The position numbers and the translations under genes were made by a program. Below are positions 23,047 through 35,280 of a stretch of 64,000 nt of DNA, piece after piece. Each line of letters starts with the position of its first letter. Within the stretch, counting starts at the first letter, position 1. This DNA is from Climacteris rufus (lineage: Eukaryota; Chordata; Aves; Passeriformes; Climacteridae). The notes beneath the pieces were generated by a model. That model made no database searches and had not been told where the DNA came from. It worked only from the letters and a program-made list of their open reading frames with translations. The stretch covers positions 103,490 through 167,489 of the forward strand of contig VZRZ01002348.1 of the NCBI GenBank assembly GCA_013398175.1, read 5' to 3'.

Positions 23047-25742
23047 ATCCTCCATGGTGACATTCCTGTTCCAGCACTCTCAGAAACAGCTCAGTAACTG
23101 GGAATCCACTTAAAACAGCTGTAATTCCTGCTTCCACTGATAAGACAAGGCCAAGCAATGAAGACACAGTACCAGGGAGACCCTTAATTTGAATTCCCAA
23201 AGGGATGTGCATCAAAGAGCTCAGTGTCCCTGCAGAAAACCCACGTTGCAGAGGGCGGATGGGGCTGCTGGGAGGTGGAGGATCACACCCTGCCCTCCCT
23301 CACTGGATATGTTGCTATTGGCACCAAAACAGAGAGACCTGCAGGGGATGTAAGGAATTGAAATGGAAAAACCAGGAAATAAAATGTAAAACGTGTATTG
23401 TGAGCAAGTGATTGAAGGAAGTAGCAGAGCCCTTAACAAATTGGTTATTTGTCTGGTTAGCTGATGCAGAAGTGGAACAGGAAATTAATTCAATATGCCC
23501 CAGACTTACATTCCACTATTATTTTCTGAGTTTTTTCTCCTTTTTTTTTTATATACATAAGCCAAAAAGTAAAGTACTTCTGGGCAAGCCAGCATTTGAT
23601 GCTGATGAGACTTCAATTAAAAAGATCTAATCTTCATCAGAGCTAGACTACAGACAGGCTTGGAAATGAAAGAATAAAATAAGACCAGTTCAGGAGAAAA
23701 AGACCCTGTTCAGAACCCACTTGGCTACCAGCAGGTCTTAATTTGCTGAAAAATATCCCAAACCAGTAGGTAATAGTCACACTCACAATAAACCTTTATG
23801 AAAAAGTTCCCACTCTCTGTGCCTCACACGATATGGCAGCCTGCCAGTAATTTTGCTTTAAATATGAAAATGGATATCAAATCCAACTTTCTAGATAAAA
23901 TAATGGCATGGGAGATTGATGGCATTGCTACACTGCACAATGACCATTTAAAATGCTTTTGGCTGCAGTTACAAAGCTCCAGTGACCTCCAGAACTAAAG
24001 AAACTGTACACAGTGTTCAGAGAAAATAAAATTAGTGACTCACAATGAAGAAGTAAAGCAATTCAGTGCTTTTCCAAGAGGTACTGACTGCAGTTAGCAC
24101 TTCTGCAATGACACCAGTACTCAGGGTCGTGTTTAGAGAATGAAGAAACACTATGAAATTACACAAATGAAATGTCTTCCGCTGAGATGGCACTAATAGT
24201 ACTGGGGGTGCCAGGGAACTGAAGTGGAATGGAAATAGGTTTTTCATCATCATTGTGGGGAACATCACTCCCCCACTATGTGGTCATGCCACAGGAGTGG
24301 GCAGTAAGAAGGTGGCAAAAGGCAGAAAAGAGAGACAAAAGGGAATGAAGCTGGAGGAAGAATATAGGAGGAGAAAGGAGAAGATGAGACTAAAGCTGAA
24401 GGCAGAGTGGATCGAGCAAGAAATACCAGAGAAAGACAAAGCAGAGGAGGCACCCCCATCACACCTACTGCTGACTCACATTTCGGGTTACTCTCATTAT
24501 CTCTCTGTATTCTGGCAGCAGCTGGCATCTGCTGCTGAGATCAGAGCCGTGTTGTGCCAAGCGTGAATCAAGACCTTTCGGCTCATCAGCTGAAAATCCA
24601 CACAGACAAAAGGGAAAACTGAGCAAGGGACTGCACCAGGCCTGCCTGGAGTGACCAGGAGCTGCAGCAGCAACACAACCCAGCCAACCACCACTCTGGT
24701 CATCCCTGGAGGACAGACACAACATCTATTTTATTTTTTTCTACAGCAAGAGCTGATTCTTCCAAGCGGCTTTTAGAATCTCTCAGGATCCACCTGTCCC
24801 TCAGTAAGGATGGGTCTGGTGCTTGGGATTGTCAAGCACTGTCTGCATTTGCTGCTCTAAGCAGCTACAGCCCAGTTATGGTGCCACCAGGAACCAAGTG
24901 GGTTCTTCCAAGCATCCAGGACAGTCCACAGACAACATTAAACTCATGTGACACCCATAAGGCTACAGTAATCCTGGGGCTGAAGCTCCTGGGCTCATCC
25001 TTGGACTGCTTTGCACCTTCCAGATTCAGTAGTTTCATTTAACTTGTGGCAATAAAAAAGTCAGGAGAGCATTCCTCTTGTATTGTGCCATGGAGCTGTG
25101 CAGAACTAATTATTGTGCAAATCGAGCTCTAAATCATTAACAAAAAAACGTTGATTATAGCATCTGCCATCATTACTTGGCCCATTACTTAAAAAGCTGG
25201 ATGCAATAAATAGGATGGGGAATAGCTGGTATTACACTTACAGAGCTCAAGAATCCAGGATGTCAGAAAATGAGCCCTGCCCGGAATGGTTACACTTGGG
25301 CTCTGTGACTACTTTGTAGTCAGACCAATACAGTAAGTCCTTCATCCCCAAGCATTTAAAAAACCCACCAGATATCATTAAAAGAATGAAAACACTCTGG
25401 TATTTTCTCTCAGGCCTTTTGTCTTTTCTTCCTGTTCTTTGGAACTTTCATAAACTTACAGTTTTACGTTTCCCCATTAGATTTCTTAGATAAATATTTT
25501 ATCTAAGCCAAAATACCACAGCTTGAAATGGGGATGGCTTTTCTTTATTTGCTTTCTTCCATGCTGGTTGCCAGCTCTGGGAGATGTTCCTTTCAGTGGT
25601 GGCTGCTCTGGTGGGAGCACAAGTGCCCCCAGTACCCACTGCTGTCCCCTCCTGCAGACACAGCTGAGTCCCACCACCCCCTCAGCCTCCAGGAGAGGCA
25701 TTTTTAGCAGGAGACCATTTGCCATGTGGCCTGCTCCATGCC
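23047..25742. other. Unique non-coding DNA
   Basis: No gene is recognised. It contains the purine-rich tract at 24298-24450 and an AT-rich repeat-free part (about 25040-25230) with taatta (25108-25113) overlapping attgt and followed by gcaaat, which might be a conserved element. Confidence 0.55.
24298..24450 (+). repeat. Purine-rich low-complexity tract
   Basis: About 150 bp of strongly A/G-biased plus strand (for example aggaggagaaaggagaagat). An open frame of 103 codons (24255-24566) crosses it and is rich in K, E and R, as such DNA forces. I do not call it a gene. Confidence 0.6.
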
Positions 25743-25893
25743 AGCTGTGGATGCCTCGTCCCTGGAAGTGTTCAAAGTCAGGCTGGAAGGGGCTTGGAAC
25801 AATCTGCTCTAATGGAAATGTCCCTGCCTATGGCAGGGGGTGGAATGAGATGCTCCTTAAGGTCCATTCCAACCCAAAATATTCTGGGATCTC
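25743..25893 (+). mobile_element. CR1 LINE 3' fragment
   Basis: Sense CR1: agctgtggatgcctcgtccc, tggaagtgttcaaagtcagg, ccctgcctatggcagggggt, then ggtccattccaacccaaaat and attctgggat. Tail octamers are largely lost. More diverged than the copy at 22841. Confidence 0.92.
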
Positions 25894-26130
25894 CAGTGGC
25901 ACCACAGTGCAAAGCCAGGCTTGGAAGGCACCTTTCAAAGAGAACCTCACTGTGCTGTCCATATGACAACCAAGCAGAGCATCCTGCTGCAATTTTATTC
26001 TATCAGAGCTGAGCACTCAAATGTTCATCACCCATCCTGGAAAAACACATGCATGTGTCAGGCTTTGGCAGGAACTTTGATCTAAACCTGTCTGGAGCAG
26101 CCACGTGCTGGAGCAAGCGGCCGTCAGAGC

Positions 26131-26157
26131 TGTCCCCCTCACTGGCAGAGGGGGACA
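26131..26157. repeat. GC-rich perfect inverted repeat (10-bp arms)
   Basis: The arm tgtccccctc (26131-26140) is the exact reverse complement of gagggggaca (26148-26157), with a 7-base loop. It would make a stable stem in RNA or single-stranded DNA. It is not associated with a T-run, and no microRNA-length extension of the stem is visible. Confidence 0.75.
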
Positions 26158-28074
26158 CGGGCAGTTCATCCCTGGCTACTGCTGCAGGACCGTGGGCCTG
26201 CTCTGCAGCACACACAGATGTGCTCCACCAAGTCCACCAGGAGAATCCAGAGCTCCAGAGCCAGAGTTTACAGCTAAAATATTACAAAGGTTCCACTCTC
26301 CCCAGGCAAATTCCCAACAGGAACCAGGGGTCCGTGGCTGGAAGGGACCTCACTGACTGACATCGTTGGGCCATGAAGTGTGAGAAACTTTTCTCTTCAA
26401 ATAATACACACTTTCTTCTACATGCAGCCAAATTTATGAGTCTCATGGTTAGCAGCACAGGCAGCATCCCTGGCAGGGTCTCCCACATGCTCCACGGAGG
26501 CATTCCCAACACCCCTCTCTGCCAAGTCCCACCCGAAACACACAACTTTTCTTCATGACTAACTAACCAACATCCTTTCATTAAACATTTCTTGTTTGCC
26601 TCCTCACCTCAATTAGCTCTTCCTCTCAGAGCTGTTCTTCAGCCTCACGTTCTCGCTGTGGCCACGTTATCCCTTCCCTTCTTGCCTGATCAGGGGTTCT
26701 GTGCTGGCTCCTCTCCAACTCTCCTCTTCAATGCAATCATTTCACTTAAGAGCCTGGCAAGCTGGTTTATTTTTTTCCCTCCCATGTCTGTTTTACACAA
26801 TTCCAAAGCAATGGAAAAAAAAAAAAGGCATATTTTCCAGTATAATGAATAACAATCTTATGTTGCAGCAGCTCAGCTCACCCATGAAGAGGGCACTTTT
26901 TAAAAATACTGAATAGAATAGCTGGTGTGGTAAAACAGTGCACGATGGAGGTGCATGGAAAGGAGAGAGAAGTGCAACTTCCTCACCTGCCTCTCAGGAA
27001 AGGTGCCAAAGGAGTCAAAATGAAGCAGAAAGAATGAACTTCTCTGACCTTCTAATTGAATTTTTACAGAGATTCTAATTAAATTAAGTTTCTTATCTCT
27101 GTTTTTAAACCTTTATCTTCACTATAGAAAAAAAAAAGGCAAAAAAACAAGGGTAAATGGAGTACAACACACAAACAGGAGCAGGCAGTGCATTGTTAGT
27201 TCGTAGTACTGGATGCATTGGTCATCTCCAGGGACGCATCCTCAAAACAAACAAAAATGAGGGCTAACAGAAGCCACCTTTGTGCTACTTAAACTGTTTT
27301 ACAGAAAAGGACCAGACCTCCCCGCAGTTGCAAAGCTTGGAGAGACTCATCTCTGAGGTACCACTGGGACAATGGGCTGTGCCCATGGATGCTGCAAGGT
27401 CCCTGTGGCCAAGCTGGGCACGGCCACCCCCTGCCCAGTGGCACCAGTCCCGAGCGGTGAGTCAGCTCCCCCAGCAACACTCCTCTTCCTACCGCTGGCA
27501 CAGCCATTAAAGGGGTTTTTTCCTGCGGTTAGTTTATATGCTGCAGCTCATTAACATCTCCTAATACCAGAACTTGAGGCTAATTAGGCATGGCAATCCT
27601 GAGGAACATATTCTCCGTTCATCTTCCCAAAGCAGGATGCTCCTTGGCGGCCCAGCTGTAGCTCCACATGCTACCATGAGGGTATCACCCTGGAAATAAA
27701 AATACTCCAGGATCCCACACATTACACAGCAGGGATCCCGTACTTGTTAGTTGATGGCACAATTTACAGGCTGTTTTGCTTAAAAATTGGAAGCATCTCT
27801 GTCATCGAGGCAGATTCTTGCTCTGCAGCCTTGGGGAACTTCCCCAATAGTTATCAATACACCATGGCTTTCACAAAAAAAAAAAACTACTGACTTGAAA
27901 ACAAAGGGACAAAGTGGTTAGAAAACTTAGGAGACTTAAATAAAAAGCATTTGACAGAACAATGCTAGTGGGAATTTTCTCCCCGTGGCTACAAATGCGC
28001 AGGAGCAAACAGACTGAGGGCTCTGAGACAGGATTCATGCACATGAACTACTCCCAGGAGCAGGCTGTGCATCT

Positions 28075-28130
28075 ACACATCACCTCAAAGTAACACCCAC
28101 TGACACATCACCTCAGAGTAACACCCACTG
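28075..28130 (+). repeat. Two-copy tandem duplication, 28-base unit
   Basis: Unit 28075-28102 is repeated at 28103-28130 with a single A/G difference (cctcaaag versus cctcagag). The near identity suggests a recent slippage or local duplication. Confidence 0.9.
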
Positions 28131-30282
28131 CAGCAACAGGTACCCAAGAACACCAACAGATGTGAAACGGGAGCCATGCTCTCAACACCAAGCATTTCCT
28201 TCAGCACAGAACCTCCCTCAAACCTTGTTTCCCACATGTCTTCTGGACCACACAAATGCTGACCAAAGCTTGTCCTGAGCTGCGACACTGTAAAGCTCCC
28301 TTTGCCCACTGCATGCCCATGTTGTAGTTTTTCCTTCAGTGAAAACCTTTCTGTGGTTGCTTTCTTCTCCCTGTTTTCAATGATCATCCCCTCCAACACC
28401 TTAGGTCTGCTAAAAATGACTCTTAAGGGTTTACCAGTGTGAATGAAGAAGGCACTGGCTAAATCTGTCTGGTCTCCACTTCAAGTTCCCACAGATTTCC
28501 TTTCAACATCTACCTTTTATACCTAAAGGGAGCAAAACTTAAAAAGCATCTTTGGAATAACTAAAGCAAAAGGTACATACGGTTACTGTACTTTCATCCT
28601 AAAGGACCCCACAAATGGACACAGAACCCTTCCCTTGGTCCACAAAGGGAGAACAGGAACCTCTGAGGAATCAAAATGCAACTACAGACAGCAGGAAGGA
28701 TGAGTTCATGTCTTCCTGCTCTTGAAAAAATGTTGTAGCATCTTTACAGATGATAAGAAGAGCCAAGGGAGGAGCTGTGTCCATGTGCCACCAAGACAGT
28801 GGAGCACCAGGAATGATGGAACGGCAGCATCCCCCTCTGAATCACCTGCAGCAATTCCTCTGTTTTGGGTTTTTTCTCCTCCTCTTCAAATCCTTCCTCC
28901 AGGAACTGAGTGGGAACACTGGAAACACGAGCCAAATTCACTGCCCGAGGCAGCAGAAACCTGCCTTCAGTTGCACTGTGACATTCATTTTTGGAATAGA
29001 TTCATTTCCAAAAGCTTTTACAAACCTGGCCCACAGATTACAAGTTGGAAACATGAAAAAATCCTGGACAGAGATTAAGAGTCCACCTAAACCCTAATCT
29101 GAAGGCAACATAGATGCAAACTTTCCCTCACTAGACACCTCGGTATCAAAATATTTATCCACTCTTTCTCTGGAGTCATTTCACATCACCAACCCGCTGC
29201 TCCAGCCAACTAGAGAGCTTCATGTGGGGACAATGTGCCCAAAACTCGAGGAGGACAAACAAAACAAGGATTTTCATTTTGGGCCAGCTCAATCCTAACT
29301 GGAATTTTGTTTGTTTTGAGCTGTCCAAGCTGTTGATGTGTCGGAGTCCAGCGAAGCATTAACCCGTTTCACTAAGCAAGCAACGCATCCACCCTCTGGG
29401 CACAAAAGCATCAGGTTTGGCACCAAAATGAGGGCTGGAGCTCCAAAGCCTGGCTGTCCACACAGACCAGGAGCTACAGAGTGGGTCCCCACATCTCCTC
29501 AGACTTGCCAGCCCGCTCCCAAGGAGAACCAGTGCTTCTGAAGGAGCAGAAAGCAAAGCAGGCTGGCATCTGCAGAGGTGCCAGGGTTTTGTTTGCCTCT
29601 GAGCAAACCTGGCAGTGTGGGCCAAGCCGCGCTTCTGCGCTCTGTGCTGGGGTGTACGATCCTTGGCAAGGAGGTGTGCCTGGAGTGCAAGCCATGAAAA
29701 ATACAGCGGGAATTTTGCAATGATATGGGGTTAATATTAATTCAGTGTGCCCAAGGAGTAGCTGTGCGAGCGGCCCTGTGCTGTTCCCGGCTCTTGCAGG
29801 GGATCAGCTCTTGGCAGAGCGGCGCTGCCGGCAGGAGACTCCACCATCCGAGCTTTTTCCTGGCACTGGGCTGGCTTGGCCGGAGCTGCTCCTGACTCCT
29901 CGCAGAAGAAGGGTTTTTAAAATCATTTCAGAAACCTTGCAATGGCCTCAGCAATGGCCAGCAGCACTCGTGTTTTCAGAGCCCTCCACCATTTTCCCTG
30001 CCAGGCACAAGGCTCAGAGCAGTGTCTTGCTCTGTGGTGAGGGCTCATAAACGTGCAATTTTGTGCCCAGGAGAACGGGGACCCTCCTCTGTGTCTTCTG
30101 GCCAGATGTGCACTCACTAGACCACACCACACTGAAGAGCTGACACAGGTACTGGGCCACGAGATGGGACTACCTGGGATAACTCTGGCCCTTGTTCCAT
30201 CACCAGTGTCCCAAACAAAGCCCATCAGAGAGCTCTGCTTCCACAGATTTTATACAGATTAGATGATTAAACTTTCATGGTT

Positions 30283-30410
30283 GATTCCCCATCCTTGGAA
30301 GTGTCCAAGGCCAGGTTGGATGGGGCTCTGAGTAACCTGGTCTAGTGGAAGGTCTCTGCCAAGCAGGGGATTGGAACTGGATAATCTTTAAGCTTCCTTT
30401 CAACCACCTA
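30283..30410 (+). mobile_element. CR1 LINE 3' fragment
   Basis: Sense CR1: gattccccatccttggaagt, gtccaaggccaggttggatg, acctggtctagtggaaggtc, ggaactggataatctttaag. It lacks the terminal octamers. Confidence 0.93.
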
Positions 30411-31586
30411 ACTGAAGCTGTTGCTGAAGAGAAAGCCACCCGTGAGGGAACAGGGTACAGGGGTCCTTGTTGCCATCTGCATGCTCAGATTTGGGGCATC
30501 ACTGGCACAGCTTTAACTGAGCAAGTGTTTCTCTCCATCTTCACTTTGAACAATATTGTGGTGTTCCAGTATTGTATCAGTGAACTCACAGCGACCCTGT
30601 CAAATAAATACTTTTCCTCAGTAATATTGTTTTAAATATATCCATTTAGTATCCTTATTTGAAAACACTGGACAAATTAAACGACCGTAAAATTTGACTT
30701 TCCAGTATTTTGTGTTCACATAAACTCCTACAGCACCCTCTTCCATGGCAGCCAGCCCATATTTCCAAGTAACTACAGTTTTAAAAAGCCAACTATGTTT
30801 TTCAGTATCTATGCATTAATCATCCCTTCCAGTTCAAGAATTATTTATTTCAAAGGAAAAAGTATGAGGAAGAAGAATGTGTGTGCAACTCCCCCTCAAA
30901 AAAGCTGCAGCTTAACCAAGACACATCCCAGCTCTTACCACCATGTACCCCATCCCCAGCCAGGGAGCCCCCACTGCATCTATGAGGTTTCCTTATCACT
31001 TCCATCAAGACTGGAGTCTAACAAGCATTTCTGTCTGACAAAAGGAACGGTGAGGCTGCTGAAAACACTGCTGAGAGAAGCCCTGTGCTCCCAAAGAAGT
31101 CACATTAATTGAATGTGACTTCAAAATATTTCAGAGTCTCAGCAAGGATTGGGTAGCAGAGGAGAACACGCTGTGGCCGACCGCATTTCTAAGGCAGTAT
31201 GAAAAGCAGTTTCAGTGCACGCTGCCAGAAAGTGTCAAACAGGCTAAAATATGCTTGTCCACAGAGAAGGGGACAACGCTTCTGAAGGCAGGAGCAGGGA
31301 GGAGGGAACAGGTCAGGAGTGGGCCGGCCGAGGCCGCAGCCAGCGGTGCAGGGCTGCCCAACATTCCCGGTGTTTCTATGAGCACCGGGGGGAGACATCA
31401 ATTGCAGAGTGCCCAATGCACGCCCCTGGTTTTATTGGATTTTCCTCTGCTCTCGTATTTTGAGAAAGGTTAAATATGTCAAACATTAGTTTACAAAACC
31501 TCTCACACAAATCCTCTTACTCACATGATCTTTCTAAACAGCCCCAATCTCTTCAGCTACGCAGACGTGGCTACAAGCTGTGACTA
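30411..31586. other. Unique non-coding DNA
   Basis: AT-rich up to about 30880, then mixed. A small CpG-raised patch at about 31318-31390 includes the palindrome ggccggcc. No gene is recognised. Confidence 0.5.
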
Positions 31587-31862
31587 TTGATAGGACAAGG
31601 GTGAATGGATTTGAGTTCAAAGAGAGTAGGTTTTGATGGGATATTAGGAAGAAATGGTTCCCTGTGAGGGTAGTGAGGCCCTGGCACAAGTTATCCAGAG
31701 AGGCTGTGGCTGCCCCATCCCTGGAAGCGTCCAAGACCAGGTTGGATGGGGCTTGGAGCAACCTGAGATAGTGGAAGTTGTCCCTGCTCAGTGCAGGGGG
31801 TGGAATAATGTGGTCTTAAAGGTCCTTTCCAACTCAAACCATTCTATGATTCTGCAATTCCA
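31587..31862 (+). mobile_element. CR1 LINE 3' fragment
   Basis: Starts in interior sequence (ttgataggacaagggtgaat), continues through ttaggaagaaatggttccct, gccctggcacaagttatcca and gttggatggggcttggagca, and ends with the intact 3' end ccattctatgattctgcaat. About 275 bp; one of the most complete sense copies here. Confidence 0.95.
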
Positions 31863-32647
31863 TTTCAGCAACCACCTCTAAAAACCTCCCACGCCACAGA
31901 GGTCAGGGGTAACCTCCCCACCACACACTCACTGGGACACTCAGAGCACCCTTGTAACAGTGCTACCATATTTTCCATATTTTCTCACCCATTCTTCCCA
32001 TGGTCTAACATCTTGTTTGACCTTTTGTGACTGTGGCTGCACACTGAGCAGATGTCTTCATCGAGCTGTCCGCAGCAACGCTCAGGTCTTTTTCCCCAGT
32101 GGTTCCAGTTCATTGGAAGCGCAGCAGCGTGTGCAAGGAGCTGGGAACGCTCCTTCCTGTGTGCCCAACCTTGCATTGGGCAGCGGGCACTTTCATCTGA
32201 CCATGGGGTCCTCCTTAATTTCAGCTCTGCCTCCTCCTGCATAGGGCTGCCTCCCACCAGTGATGCCATGGAATCCCTCACTGCCTCAGTGACACCAACT
32301 ATTCCCTGCCAAAAAGCTGATGCTGTACTTGTTTTCTGTTCTCATTCAAGCAAGACTTTTGCTTAAACAGAGGCTCTTTGAAAATCACAAAGGCTGGTTC
32401 TGAGATCTACCACTTTGCTGATTTGTGATTTTTGTTTTTCTTTTATCACATCTTCGTCTCATAGATATCTTTAACTCTTTTTGTTTTGGAACAGTATTCT
32501 GATGAGGCACACAGCTGTCCTCCATTTCTTTTTTCTGTAAAAAACCCCAAAAGGTGAATCCTATGGAGCTACAACAAGTTCTGCAGAGCCAGGCATGCAA
32601 GTTGGTTTAGTTGTTTGTACTGAAGGCAGAAAAACCAAGAAAAGATG
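31863..32647. other. Unique non-coding DNA
   Basis: No gene is recognised. Overlapping frames of 94-104 codons on both strands around 31960-32366 lack any domain. Confidence 0.5.
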
Positions 32648-32720
32648 TCATAGAATCACTGAATCATGGAATGGTTTGCATTGGAAGGGGACCTTGAAGA
32701 TCATCGAGTTGCAACCCCCA
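32648..32720 (-). mobile_element. CR1 LINE 3' terminal fragment
   Basis: Tail units tcatagaatcactgaatcat are followed by ggaatggtttgcattggaag and gaccttgaagatcatcgagt. The CR1 match fades after about 32720; the following 150 bp (agaccctgaaactctgcaga onward) might be a diverged continuation of another subfamily. Confidence 0.88.
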
Positions 32721-33659
32721 TATCAGCAAGACCCTGAAACTCTGCAGAGCCAAGTGGTTTCTCCAATGGAGCTCCTGCACATCCAAGTGTCCTGTGCAGG
32801 ACAGGTCCTGTGTCCAGAGCAGGACCCACACAGGCAGGAAAAGACAGAGCCACACCAGCCACCCTGAGGACACCTGCCAAGGCTACAACACAGAAACAAC
32901 TACAGATTTACTCTTTAGAACTGCAGTCCGTTATTCTAAAGGTTGAGCACATTTCTCAACAGGTTTCTAGAGAAGGTTTATGAACATGCCATGGTCTCCA
33001 CAGGCTCCTGTGCCCCGGGAGCAGGACACCAGCACCTCAGCACGGAACATGCTGAGCCACAGAGCTCCTCCGTACCTGTCACTGCTCATCGACGCGCGCG
33101 CTGCCCTCAGCTCATCTCCGCACGGCCGCCGGGCAGCGGCTGAGCAGGGCCAGGCATCCACTGGGTCTGGGCTGTGCAAAACGCTGACACAGAACCTGCA
33201 CATCTTGTCTCCTCTGACTCCATCCCCAGCTGCTGTTAGCCCCAGAGTCCATCCAAGCAGACAGCCTCCCCACCCACAGCTTTGCCGCTCCCAGGTTTTC
33301 TTTTTTTCCCCCCACATTTTCAACTACATCGTTATCCTTCCCATGTCACTGCAGGTTATACCAGCACACCACCTGCCTTCCCAATTTCCATTTTCTGGAG
33401 ACTAATGCCTTTGGTTTCATCAGTTTTCAGCTGTTTTACCTACCCATGCGCAGTGCCAGCCTGCTCTCCCCAGCACCTCCCAACCCATCCCGTTATGGCC
33501 AGCAAAGCAACACCAAAGACGAGAAAGAGCTGGAAATGCTCTGGCGCAAAGATCTCCTTAACAAGTTGTCAGCCAGGTCCTGTGTATCTATTCTTGTGGG
33601 CATAAAGATCTCTGTCAGCAGTCAAAACACGGATTTACACCCCCAGCACAATTCCTAGC
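32721..33659. other. Unique non-coding DNA with a CG-alternating patch
   Basis: No gene is recognised. Frames of up to 141 codons (32980-33405) overlap frames of 118 and 67 codons on the other strand. A CpG-dense patch lies at 33071-33145. Confidence 0.5.
33071..33145. other. CpG cluster with (CG)4 alternating run
   Basis: I count 11 CpGs in 75 bp, including cgcgcgcg at 33093-33100, a sequence type able to adopt Z-DNA. It is too short for a CpG island by usual length rules. Confidence 0.6.
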
Positions 33660-34140
33660 AGCATTTAAAGATTTTTAACGACCATCCCTTTGTCCCAGGG
33701 AGTTAAGCACTGATCGAATGTCACAACGTGACACATGAATGCACAACAAGACGGAGGTTTGACAGGCAGCAACATTGTAATATGATAATTCCTCTTTGTC
33801 TCTTAATCGCCTGTGTTTTTTGCAGACTTGATTCACTTACCAACATGTGATCAATCACTGCCTTTTTCAGTGAGATAATTTTTTGCCCTCTATCTAAATG
33901 GCTCCTGTCAAAGAGAATCCAGTACTAAATTAAAGCTGATATGCCTGTCTCTGCCCCTTTGTTTGTTGACTTCTTCTTGCCCACAATTGATTTTAAATAA
34001 TTTTTTATGGGTTCTATCACTGTTTAAGTATATGTAATTTTAAAAATCTGGCTCCTTAAAATTAAAATTGGCTACATACACATTTAAAAATGGTCTGAAG
34101 CATGTAATTTAATGGAGAGGAATAAATACCAGGGTACGTG
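33660..34140. promoter_or_regulatory. Possible conserved non-coding element, AT-rich
   Basis: About 480 bp free of recognisable repeats and dense in developmental-factor type motifs: tttgacaggcag (MEIS/TALE-like), tgatcaatca, ttaatcgc, acaattgatt, ctttgtttg and several taatt cores. No open frame of note crosses it. Conservation was not tested; this is inference from composition and motifs. Confidence 0.3.
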
Positions 34141-35213
34141 ACAGCACTTGTGTCACCCCACTAGATATGGAGTAAGTTGCCTCTTTAGCTCTTCCCACAT
34201 GCTCTATTTAAAATGGGAAGAACGACAATCAAGTCTTAAGATTTGTGACAATAAAAAAAAGAGGATGGTGCAATTTAGCATGAAAGGAATCCATTTTTTC
34301 TGAGTCTGTAAGAACTGTCTTCTTAGTAGAAGACTACCACAGAACTTCTCAGACATCAAATCTTAAAACTTCACATTCTGTCCTGTCCCTCCAACTCTTC
34401 TTTCCCACTCTGGCCTCTTCCAAGTTGGGTCTTCCACAGCTTGCCCTGAGGGACTACCTCAGCCTGGTCCTGTTGAAGCCAGCAGAACAACACCTGTGGC
34501 TCTAATGGAAGTGGGAATCTGCTCTCTTATTGCCATGGCTCCTCTGTCCCATCTGAGTGGCCATGGCTACCTGGCAAGGAAACTGCAGGAATCCCCAGGT
34601 GCATCCATCCTCATCCTCCCATCCCAGCCAGTGCAGCACCTCCCAGCTGCTGTCCTTTCTCACTACCAGCATTACCATAATTTGTGGTAATGAAATGGGT
34701 GGATTCAGAGCTTGGTAAGATGACACTTATTTAACTCACTGATTGACAGTAAATTTTTGGCTGTGACGTGCATTATAAATTATTCTACACGGTTTCAGCA
34801 CTTGTCCTGGTTATGCACATAAGGCACTAAAGACTTTGCCAAGATAGCTAATAGACACGTCATAATCAGCCCCATAATATAAAGAATCACCTCTTTTAAT
34901 ACGTATTTTTTCTTCTTTTTTGGACACATGCATCTGAACAAAATGCTGGACTTTCAGCTCTTTCAAAGGTGGAACAGCTTCCCCGAAGGAAAAAACCCTA
35001 AATGAATGTTTTCATCTTCTGGTTCTACCAGCTTTTTCCTTCCTTTTTCTGCACAGAGGAAAAAGGGAAAGAAAACAGCTCTGCAATGGAGGCATCACCC
35101 CTGGGCGAGGGCGAGCAGCGTTCCAGCAAGGACGGGTCCATCCAGAGAGGGCAGCGGGAGCCAGGGCATAACAAACATACCATAAATGAGGCTGGGGGAG
35201 GACTAGCTCAGGG
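34141..35213. other. Unique non-coding DNA
   Basis: No gene is recognised. A perfect hairpin lies at 34670-34692. From 35040 to 35213 the plus strand is purine-rich and runs into a poly-A stretch beside an assembly patch. Confidence 0.5.
34670..34692. repeat. Perfect inverted repeat (8-bp arms)
   Basis: cattacca (34670-34677) and tggtaatg (34685-34692) are exact reverse complements around a 7-base AT-rich loop. Each arm holds an ATTA/TAAT homeodomain-type core, so it could be a paired binding site. Confidence 0.7.
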
Positions 35214-35268
35214 AAAAAAAAAAAAAAAAANNNGAAACAAGCAGGCAAAAAAAAAAAAAAAAAAAAAA
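35214..35268 (+). repeat. Two poly-A runs with a 3-N assembly patch
   Basis: A17 at 35214-35230, NNN at 35231-35233, then 13 bases and A22 at 35247-35268. The N's most likely mark a homopolymer that could not be resolved, so the true length here is uncertain. Confidence 0.9.
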
Positions 35269-35280
35269 GATCATTTTTCA

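Larger units (their letters stand above)
25894..30282. other. Long unique non-coding stretch
   Basis: No CR1 or gene is recognised in about 4.4 kb. It holds a GC-rich hairpin (26131-26157), a 28-base tandem duplication (28075-28130) and a mildly CpG-rich part at about 29765-29900. Frames up to 118 codons (28722-29078) look spurious. Confidence 0.55.

Noticed and set aside
26335..26350. CR1-like 'tggctggaagggacct'
   Set aside because: Only about 16 bases resemble the CR1 3' end and neither the tail nor the adjacent block is present.
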